Assembly: GCA_905221605.1 (NCBI GenBank)
Contig: CAJNDS010002298.1
Span: 10,001 to 74,000 of the forward strand
Direction: 5' to 3'
DNA: 64,000 nt
From: Symbiodinium natans
Taxonomy: Eukaryota > Sar > Dinophyceae > Suessiales > Symbiodiniaceae
The notes under the pieces were generated by a model that saw only the letters and a program-made list of their open reading frames with translations, was not told the origin of the DNA and made no database searches. Shown here piece by piece: positions 1 to 13,700 of the stretch; within the stretch, counting starts at the first letter, position 1; every line of letters starts with the position of its first letter. Position numbers and translations under genes: made by a program.

Positions 1-180
1 TTTTAGGGTCAGGGCTTTTTAGGGTTCAGGGCAAACTCACTCAAACTGAAGCGGGAGAGCAAGGCATTTTCAAGCTGACTCGAGGTCCAATTTCTCGGTT
101 CAGCTCTGGCCCGCGTTTGAAAGCACTCGAGCCCCCTGACCGCGGTGAGAGCCCACAAGGCTTCCAATCTTCAGGTGTTC

Positions 181-262
181 AGGGTTTAGGGTAAAGGGGT
201 AAAGGGGTTAGGGGTTAGGGTTTAGGGTTTAGGGCCAGGGTTTAGGGTTTAGGGGTTAGGGT
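181..262 (+). repeat. Interstitial telomere-type repeat tract
   Basis: Degenerate head-to-tail copies of TTTAGGG with GGGTAAAGGGG variants; a shorter similar tract lies at 1-32. TTTAGGG is the plant-type telomere unit that dinoflagellates also use. Because it is short, imperfect and internal, this is an interstitial relic and not a chromosome end. Confidence 0.75.
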
Positions 263-2119
263 GCCCTGTTATGGGTCTTTTGCGGAGGGGTGACGGAGTC
301 TGGCATCGATAGAAGATTGGAAGCGTTGCAGAGCTTTTACAGCACTTCTGACTTTCGCAGCACTTCTGAAAAAGTCATCTGACAGCCACACAAGCAAGAA
401 GCATGAGGGGACCAGGTCTACGCTTGTCCTGTGCCATGCTACTGCGCTGGGTACAAAAAAAATGTCAAGTCAATCGGCGTGCCCACTCGGTGGAAAAAGG
501 GATTTAAAAGAATGACGCACCAACGACGGTGGTGAATCTCCAAATGGAGCCCCCCCTCTCGCTTTCGCTCTCACGACTCTCTGCTGTAGTATTCTGATGT
601 GCTTTGGCATTTGTGGACTTGAACACTGAAGTTTTTGAGGGGGATCCATCTGGCACAGGCCTTCACTTCTTTGCCGTCTCATGAGCGCTGCAAGAGGCCC
701 CTGCCAGCGAAGGTGAGGGCTGGTACGTTCCGTTCGCAATCTTCCTAAGTTCGGGTTTTTGCCAGAACCGATACTTCACTTGGCGGGAAGGGGACCTCGG
801 CCTGACCAGGGTGCGAAAGTCAGCCTTGTATGGAGCTTTTCAACTTTAAGGGGACCCAAGCTCTGAAGTCAAAGGGCATTGCTCCGATTGCTGGCCCCAA
901 TTCAGGTTGGCCCTGACATGCCCTGACAGTCCGCTGTTAGGCCGACACTGATCACAATGATCGGCATTGCCCAAGGTTGACTCGCCAACAAATCACCAGA
1001 TGCGGGCAGGTTGACATGCGCGGAACAAGCCGCTTTCAATGGACACTGAAGCAAGACTTGCAGCACGTAGCGAATACAAATATAATCTGGGATAGCGGTG
1101 CTAAGATTGAAGGCCTCTGAGTGGTATCGTCATCCGTCCTCGTCAATGATGACCTTTGCGACACCGGAGACAAGGGCTTCCCATTTTACCAATGTTGGCA
1201 AGTACTACTGTGCCCAAACCGGTGCGATAGATGCTGGCATCACAGCATCTAGATCCCAAAAGCAGCGCTTTCAGCCGAAGCTCCGCGGTTATTGTGCGGG
1301 ACAGCATGGCAAAGCTGATCGCCCCGAAGGCATAGCACCTTGGGTGATGAAGTGAATGACAGACGGACATGAGAACCTGCTTTCTCTGGACACGGAACGG
1401 ACTGCCCTTGACAAATGGATCAGCTGGACATGCCGGCTCTGTGTGCCAGTCAGCAACATGCCGCAAAAACAGAGTTGCAGTAGCTGTAAAAATTCCCGCT
1501 TGCGGTGAGGGGGAACCACGATGCTGGCCAGGAGCAGCTTCATGACTGTGAAGTTCGTTAGGCGAACGCCTTTGACGTAGAAACCCGCCTGCGTGTGCAG
1601 AAGAGCTGCTGGTTGTTACCAGCATGTCGCACGTGTAGCAAGCCTTTCCGCAACCACATATGCCCTGATGTGAGTTCCGCATCTGCGTGCGTGTGTGCGT
1701 ATACGTGCTGCCCTACGGGTACTGGAGGTCATGTCACGGTCACGTGCTTGAAAATTATATTATTTTTTTGGAAGCAGTGTCGGAGTTCAGGGGCAGATGT
1801 CATTGAAAACGCAAGCAACATTGGAGCCCACATGAACAGCGCTTCCAAGTTGGTCAGGCATTTGGCTGGATTCCGTTTTGCTTTCTTTCAAGGGCCTAGT
1901 TGGCCTGGTAGTCTCAGGCATGTGGTTGCCCTAGCTGCCCTAGCTGCTGCAACCGTGCATTCTTGACAGTTTAGGCCTGTTCTGCATGTGCTGAATCTTC
2001 GCTTTTGGCCGTCGAGCTTTCTGTCTGCTGACACCAAGCCCGAACGGTTGGCACCTTTCTCATTTGCAAGTAGCAAGTTGGGACCAAGCTGCCCGCCAAG
2101 GTGCGAGACGGACTCGCAC

Positions 2120-2176
2120 ATGAATGCATGAATGCATGCATGCATGAGTGAATCAATGAATGAACGAACGAATGAG
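2120..2176. repeat. ATGC/ATGA tetranucleotide repeat
   Basis: Imperfect tandem ATGC, then ATGA and ACGA units. Simple-sequence DNA; any ORF across it is repeat-derived. Confidence 0.7.
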
Positions 2177-5100
2177 TCTTTTCTCCGTCTCCGTCTCCTT
2201 ATCCACATGCTGCCTGTGTGTCATGGGCAAAGGGGGGTCACGCGATTGGATGCGCTTGGTTGTCATAGTAACATAGTACATATACATACATGTACATATA
2301 TACATAGCGGGGGATGGATGGTGGGGTATTGTGAGAGCTCCATCCAGAAAAGCTCTTCTGCCCAAGTCAGATGCTCTCGCTTGGTGGGTTGGATTTGGCG
2401 TGGTGGCAAGCCCGATACCTGAGCAAGACAACAAAATTGCAAAGCGACAGATAAAGGCAACAACGCAACGAGATAACAACAACCAGCAGTTCCACGTAGA
2501 ACAACGCAGCAGCGAACCGACGCAACACAAATCCACAAGCACAACATAAGAACGAAAACATCACAAAGATTTCCACTACATTCTGCAAACAGCCCTGATC
2601 CGTATGACAGTGGCGGATGTGACAGAGACAAGCTCAACCCAGTTGCTTGACTGAAACAGTCCTCATGATCCGATCGTGACTTCCCAAAGTATGAAATATG
2701 TATAAAGCCTCACTAGGAGGGAAGGGATGTGTTCACAAAGAATCTGAGACAGTTGCCAACTTGCATCTGACAAAAAAAACCACACAGCCCGAGAACTTGA
2801 GAGTAGGGTGGACTAATGCAAGGCCCTCGCAGATAATCCGCAGCCTCGCATGTACAACAAACATCACGCATGGACAAGAACATCTGTGTTGTGCGTGTCA
2901 AACGGTATCGTATGTCAGCACGCGTTGTTGATATTCCCCCCCCCCCCCCAAACGCAAGCTTGAAAGGGGCTAGCTTTCGTGACAGGCGAGATGAAGCTGA
3001 TGCGATGCAGGCAGGGAGATGCTGGAGCTTCAGGGCCTCGCTCTGCATGATGTACTGGACGATATATTGTCGTCCCAAGTGTAAAGAGCTGTCATCCTCC
3101 TCGAAGTCGAGATCCTCCTCCTTGCAGGTACTGCCAGGCACTGCAACCTGAAAGAAGCCAACAACAAGAAAAACCCTGCAGGTCCTTGGAGAAATCCCAG
3201 GAGTTGATGAATGGAGCTACTCTTGAACACTTCTCCGTTACCGCCGCCGCACGTGTCAAAGAATACCTTGCGGGTGCTGGGCTGCAGCAGTTCCCCGAAT
3301 GGTCTTGGACTGGTCTTACAGACTGCATCGACAGTCGGGCTACTAAGCTTTTGACCATCACTCAAACACACTTTGCAGAAGCCTTACGAGTTCACCGATC
3401 TCTTCCTGCCCTCGGTGTGTGTCTCCAGAACAACCCTTTGGGTCTGCCTTGCTTCACCTGGTCAAGCTTACCAGGCTTACCAGGTTTGTCAGGTTTACCC
3501 ATTGTTGAACACACCTAAGAAGTTGAACACCAAACTTCCAAGATCGCCAAAGAATTCCGCAGGACTTGATCATCAGCTGAAATTGGGCACTGCTCTCATC
3601 CGGGGCCCCTGCAGCAGAAGTAGAACCGGCGGATAGACCCAACCCAGCCACAGCCTTGGCAGTTATTGGGCAGTTGCTAGCCAGAGTCCAATTTCAGGCC
3701 CGCTGGTGCCGGCTTGACGTCCCTGCTCGCGGGTGCTTTTGGTTTCCGCCCGACAGGCCAGATGAAGCACGCAAAGGACTGTGTAAGGCTCATCTGAAGT
3801 CAAGGTTCACGGCAGGCAAGGCTCCGTGAAGCAGCTTTGGGTTGGACCACACCTCCCAAAGGAGGAGCTCATGGTGTTGCAGCCACACACGCAGTCACAT
3901 GACGTTCGGCCCAGAGACAAATCAACGAAAGGTTCTCCGAAGGGAGATGCAAATCAGTCAAGGTTAGGGCACGGCTTCACGCAAGTCGCCCAAAGCTCAA
4001 ACTTCTAAACCCTTTGGAAATCTCGTGGTTTCACTCTGCCTCGGTGGCGAGCATGACAAGCGAAGCAAGGCAACTGCTGCCAATGACCATGTAGGAGGAT
4101 TCGATGCGTCCTCAGAAAGACAGGAGCAGCTGAGGAGGGCCTTCGGCCTTTCCTTGGAGAACTTAGCCAAGTCGCCAGATGCACAGCGAATCATCGCCTG
4201 AAAGCCATGCACTTCTCAGCTGAACTGTGAGAGCAACTTGAGTGTTCTAAAACTGCAGCAAGTCCTTCTGGACTTGGAAGCACGTGTCATAAATCAATCG
4301 CGAATGCTGAGACGCCAAAGCTGCTTGTTGGCTCTTGCGGTGGATGCTTTCAATGAGGAGACATGGCATACGTCCATACAAATGTGCCTGCAAGACATTC
4401 CACTCCTCCATGGCTATCTCAATGTCCTGATGGGCTCGGATGTGCAGTCGCCAACGGTTGCCAAAGGTCATCCGTACACATGGAAGAGCGCAACACGTGC
4501 AACCCGATAGGCGCAGCTTCGGCCGAACAGAACCCAACAGCTCAGGGATCAGAGACTCAACAAGTTGTTGTGGTCTCCATGGGGTGCTGGAAAAAGCTGC
4601 TGCTACTAAACTACTAAACAGGCTGCACTGAAGCTGTGCTCGTGCTGTGTTGCTTTGACCGTTGCTGTTCTTGGCAATTATCCGAAATGCGCTCACAACC
4701 CAAAAAACCTTGAGGGTAAAGTGGTTGGCACTACTGGTAGTAGAAGGGAAGTCGTTTGTGTTAACACAGCGGTAAAGACTCGCCCTACAGCCTTGCCCCT
4801 AGCCCTGTCCAACCAGATCTCAACACAACTTCTGGCCTTGTGCTCGAAGAACTGGGTGCTGAACGAATCGATGGCCAATTCCAGCCCTGACGATACCTGA
4901 AGTGGAATAATGAGCGCTGGGCCGAAACCAGAAAGCACAGATCTCTATGTCACTCAAAGATTATCACTTCTGCACTGCGTAAGGACTGCGCCTATACATG
5001 CTTCGTAAAAAACTTGAAACGGAGGGGTTTGGCCCATGAGAACCTTTATGTACCAGGAACTCATCATCACCATCCTCACCATCCTCACAGCATGTTCAGA

Positions 5101-6261
5101 AGTTCGGGCTCGCACGCACAATCTCAACCCCTAAGAGATTTCACTGGACCCGTGTGCCTAATGGCAAGGCAAACTGCTCCGTGCCATTGGCTTTGAGAAT
5201 GCAAACTGTAGGGTTTCATGAAATGTCGTGAACAACCCTCGTGTTATGCGTGTAACACTACTCCACTCGAGGCTCAGAATGCTTCTGACTCGGGCTCTTT
5301 ACCGCTATTGTGAGCATAAATGAGGGATTCAAGCCGCTTGTCGCATGTTTCGCATTAGCATTAGAACCAGGCCTGGATCATCCTGAAAGAAGCCCTCTCC
5401 AGTTGCCCCTGTGGCCATATGTAGGGGGCCAAAGCGGTCTCTTTGGACAGGGCGCGTGGAGCTGGACGTTGTAGATGCCAACGATGACCAGCATGACAAG
5501 GCTGAAGCTGCTTAAGGATAGCACATCCTGCAGGAGCTGCGCAATGAACCCCTCTGTGCAAGGGGTGATTTTGATGGCGGTTGAAGTGTTCGTGTCCGAA
5601 CTTTGGGAAACCTTAAACGCGTTTCAAGCTGGCTTGTTGAGTGAGTAGTGAATAGATGTGAATAGGTGGGAGCCACTGGCCTAAAAACCCTAGGCCCTAG
5701 ATGGTCACGGTGAGGGCACAGCAACTTGGCCTGAACAGGGTCGCCAAGAGAACCCATCTCCGGGTTCATCGTATAGATGCCTGCAAGTATCCTGAGCTTC
5801 TTGAAAGGGACGGACCTTCTTGGGCGCCTGTCGGCTTTGTTGGTGTTTCGGCTGCACCTGCCTTTCGCTTTAGGACTCAGAACAAGAAGCATCAGAATCA
5901 GAACCAGAAACATCAAGGTTGGCAAGTGCCGGGGTCTTTGCCTTGTTAACTTGTTCATCTCTGTAATAAGGCACTGCAACTCAAAATAGAACTGCGAAGA
6001 CTTGAGTACTCTTTGAAGGTGAAGAGTAGACTAGTAATTGCAGTGCTTTCCGAGCCCTCGCAACCCTACCTTCTGTTCGAAACACACACTGTAGGTCTAC
6101 GTGCAAACGTCAATCCCTAGGGGCTGGAACAGCAGAGTCGCGCCTTCACGCACTGACTCGGCAAGGTTCGCACACAGAGGAGGATTCATGCACTGATGCG
6201 ACAGATTCGCGCACGACTCAATTCACGCACTGGCCCCGGGGGGATTTGTGCATGGAGATTC

Positions 6262-6266
6262 GAGCA
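6262..6266. repeat. Target-site duplication, left copy (GAGCA)
   Basis: GAGCA directly precedes the TG that opens the left LTR and is repeated directly after the CA that closes the right LTR (34441-34445). A 5-bp duplication is the normal footprint of Copia-type integrases and shows that the 28-kb unit between the copies integrated as one piece. Confidence 0.93.
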
Positions 6267-6972
6267 TGTGCGAAGTGTCCAAACCAATGAAAACTTGCGC
6301 AACCCGTTCCAGTAACTAGCTCAGGCCACACGAGGAGAAAGAAGTTGTATATTTACAGTTGTAGGTTGTAATGTTGCACCAGAAGTAACAGTATCCCTGT
6401 CAACGGGGAACTCAAGGTAGCTAGCCAATCGTTCCGAGCCACTCCCGACGTTAACTATCGGAAGGATCCCCAGAGTTGCTATCTCCAGGGGGTGGTAACC
6501 TATCGCTCTAGATGTATCCACTAGCCGTCCGGCTGCGTGTTGTACACCTATCCCGATATTCACCTGAACAGCCACCTGCCCTCAGTATCCTCCGGCCTCC
6601 GGCTATGAGTTGTAAAGAGAACAGATAGCTATCCCGAGGTTAGGGAAAAGGATCTATTCCTCGTCAACGCCCGACCCTTTTGGCTCCTCTTTCCTCCGGA
6701 TGCGAGTTGGCCAATCAGGTCCACGACGTACAGGAACACTATCCACGGGGGCGAAAACTGTACAATACAGGCTGCTACAGAACTAAGAAGGGCCCTTCTT
6801 GAGCAGCTTACAGCTGCGACCGGACACAGGATTGATCTTCTATCCACACGCGTCCACGATGAAGTCGGTAGTCTATCCCTGGTCCGCCATCAAGAAAGGG
6901 TCTAAACCCGAAATACATGTACAAGTCAAACTAGCACCCCATGGAATTGACCTGACCTCTTTGTGCTAAACA
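6267..6972 (-). repeat. 3' LTR (left copy in window)
   Basis: 706 bp, identical to 33735-34440. It starts TG and ends CA on either strand. It contains a perfect 16-bp palindrome, AAGAAGGGCCCTTCTT, at 6785-6800. CTATC (GATAG in sense) occurs about eight times, where fewer than one is expected. Short open frames inside it (6321-6575, 6629-6847) recur in the other LTR only because the LTRs are identical; the 6321-6575 frame opens with GTG, not ATG. I could not identify promoter or polyadenylation signals. Confidence 0.95.
6785..6800. other. Perfect 16-bp palindrome in the LTR
   Basis: AAGAAGGGCCCTTCTT is fully self-complementary and is repeated at 34253-34268 in the other LTR. It could be a dimeric protein-binding site or an RNA hairpin/dimerisation element; nothing else in the sequence decides between these. 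Confidence 0.6.
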
Positions 6973-6984
6973 CCCCCCGTTTTC
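6973..6984 (-). promoter_or_regulatory. Polypurine tract
   Basis: On the sense strand GAAAACGGGGGG abuts the TG of the 3' LTR: 11 purines with one C. This is the expected place and composition for the primer of plus-strand DNA synthesis in an LTR element. It sits at the downstream end of the internal region, which supports the minus-strand orientation. Confidence 0.85.
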
Positions 6985-7780
6985 GGGACGCACTCAGCGG
7001 TCAGAAAATCGATGAATTCGCGACTTCTATCCCGGTTAGCTTCAGGCAAAACAAGAACGCAGGAGGCATAGCCGACCTGATCGCCAGCCCCTTTAGGGCG
7101 CCCACCACCACCCGCGATTACGGCGATCACTCCAGCTATCCTCGGAAGCAACACCGCCATCCGCTAACCTCGACATTCATCGCAGTAGCACAAACCACCA
7201 TTCCGTGGCTCTTGGCTACACGTCGTGTCCTCAGGTCTATTCTGTGCAGTTAAATTGTCTATCCGTCGCATTCTTGGAAAATCAAGCGTCGCTTCTATTC
7301 ACTTCCTCGCCCGACTCAGTTCATCTTATCCATAGCTATCCTGGGTAAGGCCTCACTTTTGATCAGTACCCCTCGAGGTCAATGTAGTTCCCACGCTTCT
7401 ATCCCTTCATTCTTGTATGCGATCTTCTCCGTGGGGACTCACTGGTGGTTAGCCATGCCCATTCTGATCTTTCCTCCTCTCCACAGCTTCATCTTTTGGT
7501 CTTTTCATGTGAAGGTCTTATTGGTGGCGAGCCATGCCTTCCCAGAAGCTTCCGCCGCAGGGTCTTATTGGTGGCTAGCCAAGCCCTGCACCAGAGTCTC
7601 ACGACAGCCGTTCACCCACTCATCTCATCCTGTGCCATCCATCCGCTCTATCCCCCCGCGTGCGCTACCATCCATGGCCCGGGCACATGACTTTGCACGT
7701 CCCATTCTATCCCTCACGCCGAGCCATTGGTGACTAGGCAGCTTTGTGCTTTCGTCCTATCCCCGCTTGTCGCCATTTCA
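6985..7780 (-). other. 3' non-coding internal region of the LTR element
   Basis: About 0.8 kb between the stop of the last ORF and the polypurine tract. No sense-strand frame looks coding; plus-strand frames here are shadows. It carries the element-wide CTATCC word and a dispersed TTGGTGGCTAGCCA-like repeat (7439-7741). It may act in RNA packaging, nuclear export or 3' processing, but the sequence does not show which. Confidence 0.6.
7439..7741. repeat. Dispersed TTGGTGG(C/T)NAGCCA motif, three to four copies
   Basis: Similar 16-26-bp units lie at 7441-7460, 7512-7538, 7558-7585 and, more weakly, 7725-7741. The two central copies share TCTTATTGGTGGC followed by AGCCA. All are in the untranslated 3' part of the element. 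Confidence 0.6.
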
Positions 7781-10700
7781 TCAGGCTTCATCTCTTTGGC
7801 GATCACGTCGCGGTCTCCACATCAGCGGCCTTCCACGCTTTCCCTTTCCTTTCGCAGGATCACCCGCAGAAGCATCACTTGCATCATCACCCGTCTCAAC
7901 GCCCACGTTTGCCCGGTTGATTGATGTCGTCTCAGTGCCTCTGAACTCCGGGTTGAGCGCTTCGCTCATCGCTGACTCGTCTTCTGTTTCGGGACCAGTG
8001 ACGTGGCCACCCCTTTGTGCCCGAGTTCTCTCTAGCAGAGAGCCCTTTCCTCTTCCTCTATCCAGCATCTTCGTCCCTTCCGCAAACCTGGGTACAGTTG
8101 GCATCCATCCGTATCTGCCTCCTCGATCATCAGCTCTATCCCTATCCCGCCCTTTTCCCCATCCGCGTGATGAGCTTCTCACCGAACTATCATCACTCAT
8201 GGCGTACTTCGGCCACCTGATGATATCCCTTCTCTCCCTATCCAGAGGTGATCGGGTCCTCGCTTTGGGCTCGGCACCATCGGTTCTCGCCCCACCTCTC
8301 TCTTTCGGTTGTATTGGACTCGAACTTTCTGCCCTCGTCAGTGGCTCTTGTCTCTTCCCCGTCTCGTCCTTAAGCTCCACATCGACGGTTCTCGTACCTT
8401 TCGATTCTATCCTTCTTGGCCACCCCTTCTCGTTCAGCTCCACTAGGCTTACCCCGGCAATTGGATATGCCGTGCCCGCATTAGCCGCACGCGCCTCCGG
8501 CTGTGCCTCGTCACGAGAATGTCCGGCTACTCCCATCGAAGCCCAGTTCATCATCATTCCTCCCATCGGTACTGAACACCAGTATACCTCAGTCACCGGA
8601 CCTGTCTCCGATCTCTCCCTTCGTAGCCCTAGGTTCCGAATAGCAGATCCAGCAGCATGGCTATATCCATGAAGTTTGTTCTTCTTCCCCTTAATCTCTC
8701 CCCATGTCGCGTTGAATGGTATCCCTTCGGTGTCAAACTTCATGTGCTTCGCCATGGGTTGAGTGGGATCTCGCTTTGTTTCTGCAACTATCCTCTCCAT
8801 GATCTCCAGACAACTATTCGCAGTCTGCACCATCATGTCCCTCGTGCTTTTCGCCCAAGCGTTGTTCCCCCATAACGGCGAGTTAAAACCTGCGGCCATA
8901 GCTATCAGCAGCTGATAACTCATAAACTGTCCTCCTCTCCTCAGACACCCTGCATGCATGGAGAAGAACCTCTGCCTCGCTGTCACTACAGCGCGTGCCG
9001 CAACCGTCTCAAGGGCTTGCTGGAAATCTGACGCATCCACAATTCCCGAGTGATCTGTGCCACTCTGATTGTACTCGAAGTTCAGAATCTTCCCGAACGA
9101 TGTGGCCAGCTCTCTATCCAACATCATCGCATGAATCGCCGCCTCTTCCATAGCGAACCTGTATACCCCCGGTCGTGACGCTGCTATCTCGTACTCAGGC
9201 CACAATCCAGCCCTAAAACCTAAGTACCAGTCTTCTGCGGGGTTCAGGCTCGCCAGTATTCCTGCCACCACGTCTCGTTCTATCATGTCTATCCTTTCGG
9301 CCACCATTCTGAACGTGATTTTAATCCCTGCGCGGTCGAGGGCTTCCTGTAGCTTGGTCTTCCACTTCGTCTTTCTTCCCATAGTCGCGTTTCTATCCGT
9401 GATTTCCCACAAATTCATCCCCATCAGGTAGTCCGGGTAGGATGGCATAGGCTTGCAACACATCGGGCAGATCACTATCCCTTTCGCCATTCTACAGTGG
9501 CATGCCAGGCAATGCACGCACTCCTCCGTCATCTCCGACATTATCCATCTCACTCTATCCCGGTATTCATCCGTCCCCAATGTCTTTGATAGTCTATCCC
9601 TGTTCACTTGTGAGTCCCCCCTTTCATCGGCTAACATGTCCAGCTCGCAATCACGCATGTACAGAGCCGTGTACGTGTCCTCGAACCAAACCGCTTTCCA
9701 ACATGCCATTGGTACGGGCCCGAGGAGCATGAAGCGCCCACTTCTTGTTACCACCACGTCGCCTCCGATTAGTGTGAACATCCTCATGTCTATCGCTATT
9801 CCGATTCTCCTACCTCGCACAGCCGCCAATCTAAGCGAGTCGTATAGCCATTCTGGCATCCCTCCTTGTGGGAATTCTAGCCCATGCATGCTGCTCACGT
9901 CCGATGGCTCAACAGAGTACTTCGTCCAGTGTGCCTTGAGCGTCATTTGCGACCCTCGCAAAGGATTCCCCATGTCGTCCCGATGCCATCCTTCCACTAT
10001 CACTCCACTATGCCCTGCCTCTGGCCAAACTATCCCGTCCTTCGCGTATTCTTGCCACTGTGCGTCACCCACCACCATGTATCCGGTGCATGGAAGATCA
10101 GCCGGGTGCAGCCTGAACCACAGAGATTCCCGCTCTTCTTTCTGTCCCTCCACTCTGTCTCCAGCCCAACTCTTCAGCATCGCCACGTTCCTCGGCATCC
10201 TCATTCCACTCGTGGGTTTCACTGCCAATGGGATGCCCACCTTCAGCTCCTTGGTCTTCGGACATCTATACACTTTGCTGGTGATCTCTATCCCGTAAAA
10301 CTGTGACAAGTAAGCGATTCTGTACTCGTCGCCTCTCCTGAGCCTATACGAAGATCTCTCGTCAACTTCTTTTCTGATCCTAGACCAGGCTATCCCTCCT
10401 CCGTGGTGTTGTTCCGCCCACAGCGCATACTCTATCCCGTTTCCCTTATTGATCGCTGATCCATCTATCATCGCCTCCTGCGTGCTTCTTCTCACATTCC
10501 TCCTGTCGCCCCTTTGTACTGGGTACGCATCTCCTCCCCACGCTGCCAATTCCGCCACTATTCTTGCCATCTCAATGTACACATTCGCAGGGTACGGCTT
10601 TTCTATCTCGGTCACTTCTCCTTTGATTCCTAGCTCATTCAGCGTAGCACCTGTCCACGTCGTTACCGAGTCATTAGATACTCCCGTCGCCGTAACTAGC

Positions 10701-13700
10701 TCCTCTGGCTTTCCCTTTTCTATCCCCATTACCATCCTCGTCTCATCTGCGAGCTGCGAGACTATCCTCTCAAGTACCATCTTGTACTTCTCTAGATTCT
10801 CCACCCCTGTTGTCTGCTCCACTATCGGCAATAGCACCACCTCCTCATCACTATTCCTCATCATCTCGTTTCCGTCTGCATCGCGATTGCCCGTAGGAAT
10901 CAACGTCAGCTCCCACCTTCCATGAGCCGGATCCCCCTTCACGGTGTGAGATGTCTGCAACATGACCTTCTTGTTGATTTCCCCCATTACTGCCGCATTC
11001 CTTCGTTGTATCTCTCGGAACCTCCTACTCATTCGGCTCATTCCGGGTTTGTCCTCGATGTCCCTCTTGTCTGCTTTGGCTCTCCTTATCAGGTCCTCTT
11101 GGAATCTCCACTCTGCCTCCTCGTCACCCTTGATCTTCTCGACTTGTTCTCGCTTGATTCCGGCCGAGTCCATAATTCCTTTTAAACTCTTCGACGCTGC
11201 CATTCCGTATCCCCGCTCCTCCGTACTGCTGGTGTCACGGCCCACCTCAAAGTTTTCTTTCACCTTGTATATTCGGGCACCCTTAACCGGGTTGTCAAGC
11301 TCCACCATGGCCGCTCGGCCTCCCAACGAATACTGTTCTATCGGGCCTCCAAAATTCCTCGCGCTCTCGGGAACTGCACTCTCATAGTTCGTCGTTCCGG
11401 CACTAGTCTTCGGGTCGACGATGTTCATACTATCATCAGCTGCAGCATGCTCGTCATCCATCTTGTCGGGCTCCCGACTATCCTCGATCGGATCCGGATT
11501 TGTCTTCACGTCCGGCGTCGTCGCTCCTTTCTGGCTATCCTTCTCCGCTCCCTTGTCTTCGGTGTCCCTCTCCTTCTCAGTTTTCGGGAGCTGATCCTCA
11601 AGCTGCCTAATTCTATCCATCGCTTTCTTCATAGCCGCTTCGCTTTCCTGCGCACGACGTCGGCTCTCCTTAAGCTCGTCGTCCATGGTTTGGTAACCTC
11701 GGAGGCGCTCTTCGGCCCGTTCCAACTTGTCCCTCGCATCCTTCAGCGCGGCCTCTCTCTCCTCTATCTTTTGCAGGCTATCCCTAAGCTCGCTCTCCTT
11801 GTCCTGGTACTTCTTTAGGTTCTCCTCGGCCTGCTTCCGCATTGTTTCTCTCTCTTTCTCTTCGTCATCCCTGAGTTTGGCAGTTTCCTGGAGCGTCTTC
11901 TTCAACTCCGAGAACTCTTGTCCCTGCTCTTGCCCAGCCTGCTTTGTAGCCTTGTATTCCTTCTTTAGCTCCTCCAGCTCGGACTCCAACTCTTTCACTC
12001 TTCTATCACCGGCAATCTTGCCCTCTTCGCTCGTCCCTTCACTACTGGTGGCTCCACTTCCGCTCGTCGCTGTCTTCTCCATTCTATCTCGGAGAGCCCT
12101 GAATTCGTCTCTCATCTCGTTGATGGCTCCGATTCTCCTCAGCTCCTCTTTCCTTTCCCTCAAATGTACCTCGACTTCTGCGACTAGCTTCGCGTTGTTC
12201 TCCGCCACCCCCTCGAGCTCTCCGACCCTTCGTGCTAGTCGATCACGCTCATGAACGGCTACAGCGAGCTCCTCCTTCAGCTTGTGGTTTTCATTCTCAG
12301 CGTGCATACTTTCTATTCCCTTGTATTCGTCCATGGTCCGTCCACCCCCTCGGGGCTCAACCTTCATATCTTCGAGCTGCCTGCTGAGGTCCTCTATCTT
12401 TGTTTTGTCTTCTACCGCCCGCGCCCGCACCTCTGCCGCTATCCCTGCTTTGTCCATTCTCTCCTCTGCCATTCGGCCTATCACCCATTTGCACTTCTCA
12501 ACCTCAGACACCTTGTCGGCCAGTTTTGCTATCAACCTGGCGATCACCTCTTCCCTCGGCATACCTCGCAAATCTCTCCTCCTCATTACTAGGATATCCC
12601 TTTCGCCCAGCTGTACTTCTGCCTCCTTGATATTCTTCCACTCTTCATCTGAGTAGTATTTCCTCCGCTCGTAGTCTTCGTCAAACTCCTCGCACAGCGG
12701 GTCATCCTCGTCCTCGTCTATCAATCCCACCATGACCAGTCTTACTGCTACGTTCGTCAGTCTAAACTTCAGTTGTTTGATCCTGTCCTCCGTCTCCTGG
12801 AGCCTCTCTCTGTCGGTCATGTTCTCCTTTCCCTTTTGTGTGCTGATCAGCGTTCCGTCTATGATTTTCGTCACCACACTCTCCATCGATGCTCTCATTC
12901 TATCGGCCTGTATCATGAAAGGCCTGTGAGTGGGCTCCGCCTCAATGTCGCCGGTCAGAAACCTATCGGCCCTCAATTCGCCTGGCACGTCTCTGCCATG
13001 TTCCACTCTATCGGATCTGATGTTTGCGGTCGGAGCACGATGTGCAGTTATCGGGTTCGCCGCCACTAATGACATGTTCAGCATTACGGCCTTGGAGTCG
13101 TCTGGATCCTGTCGTATGACGGCGGTGTTGTACTTCCTCTCATGCCCCGTCATTGCTCTTTCTCGCATTCTATCCCATCCCATTCGTCTATCCTGTTCAT
13201 CCATCTCCACAGCCGCCCTCTCTTGTCTATCTCTATATTCCGCCAGTGTCAGTCCCTCCCACGTTTCGGGCATCTCTGTGAGGATCAGAGCAGACGCCAT
13301 CGACCTCATTACATCCCTGACATTCGTCGCCATCATTTCTGGCCTTTCCAGAGGGTGCATCGGCTCCTTCATTGACGCATCAGCAACTATCGTCCCCAGA
13401 GGTCGCGAGCCAAGTCCGTAAAATTCCGCCGCCTCTCTCATGGCCGCATAGAAATCCCTCAACTTCGTTAGCGTTGCTAATCCGTACATCATATGTGGGT
13501 GGACCATGGGCATCTGGTTGGCACTGCGTACAACTCCGTCCAACAGCACCTGCACTGCGTGCAGCTCAGCCATCAACCTATCCCTTCGTTCGAACTGTGG
13601 CACCCAGTTCTTGAATATCGCCGACGCACACAGCTTCGACGCTCTATCCGTAAGTGTCACTCTCAGCGAATCCACCATGAGTGCGTTCACGAGCTCGTGG

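Larger units (their letters stand above)
1..6261. other. Left host flank, no recognisable gene
   Basis: No open frame here has recognisable motifs, length or composition to support a gene. The longest frames (about 110-180 codons at 1143-1682 minus, 3186-3518 plus, 4247-4696 minus and 5512-5979 minus) overlap each other on both strands and show no domain. The stretch holds telomere-type tracts (1-32, 181-262), a tetranucleotide repeat (2120-2176), a short TACA/TATA tract (2278-2307) and a C14 run (2936-2949). It may be intergenic or intronic; short exons could be missed. Confidence 0.5.

Noticed and set aside
1-265. Chromosome end at the left edge
   Set aside because: Telomere-type units are few, degenerate and interrupted by unique DNA, and similar tracts occur throughout the window.
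6321-6847. ORFs inside the LTR repeated at 33789-34315
   Set aside because: Their duplication is explained by LTR identity, the 6321-6575 frame starts without ATG, and no domain is visible.
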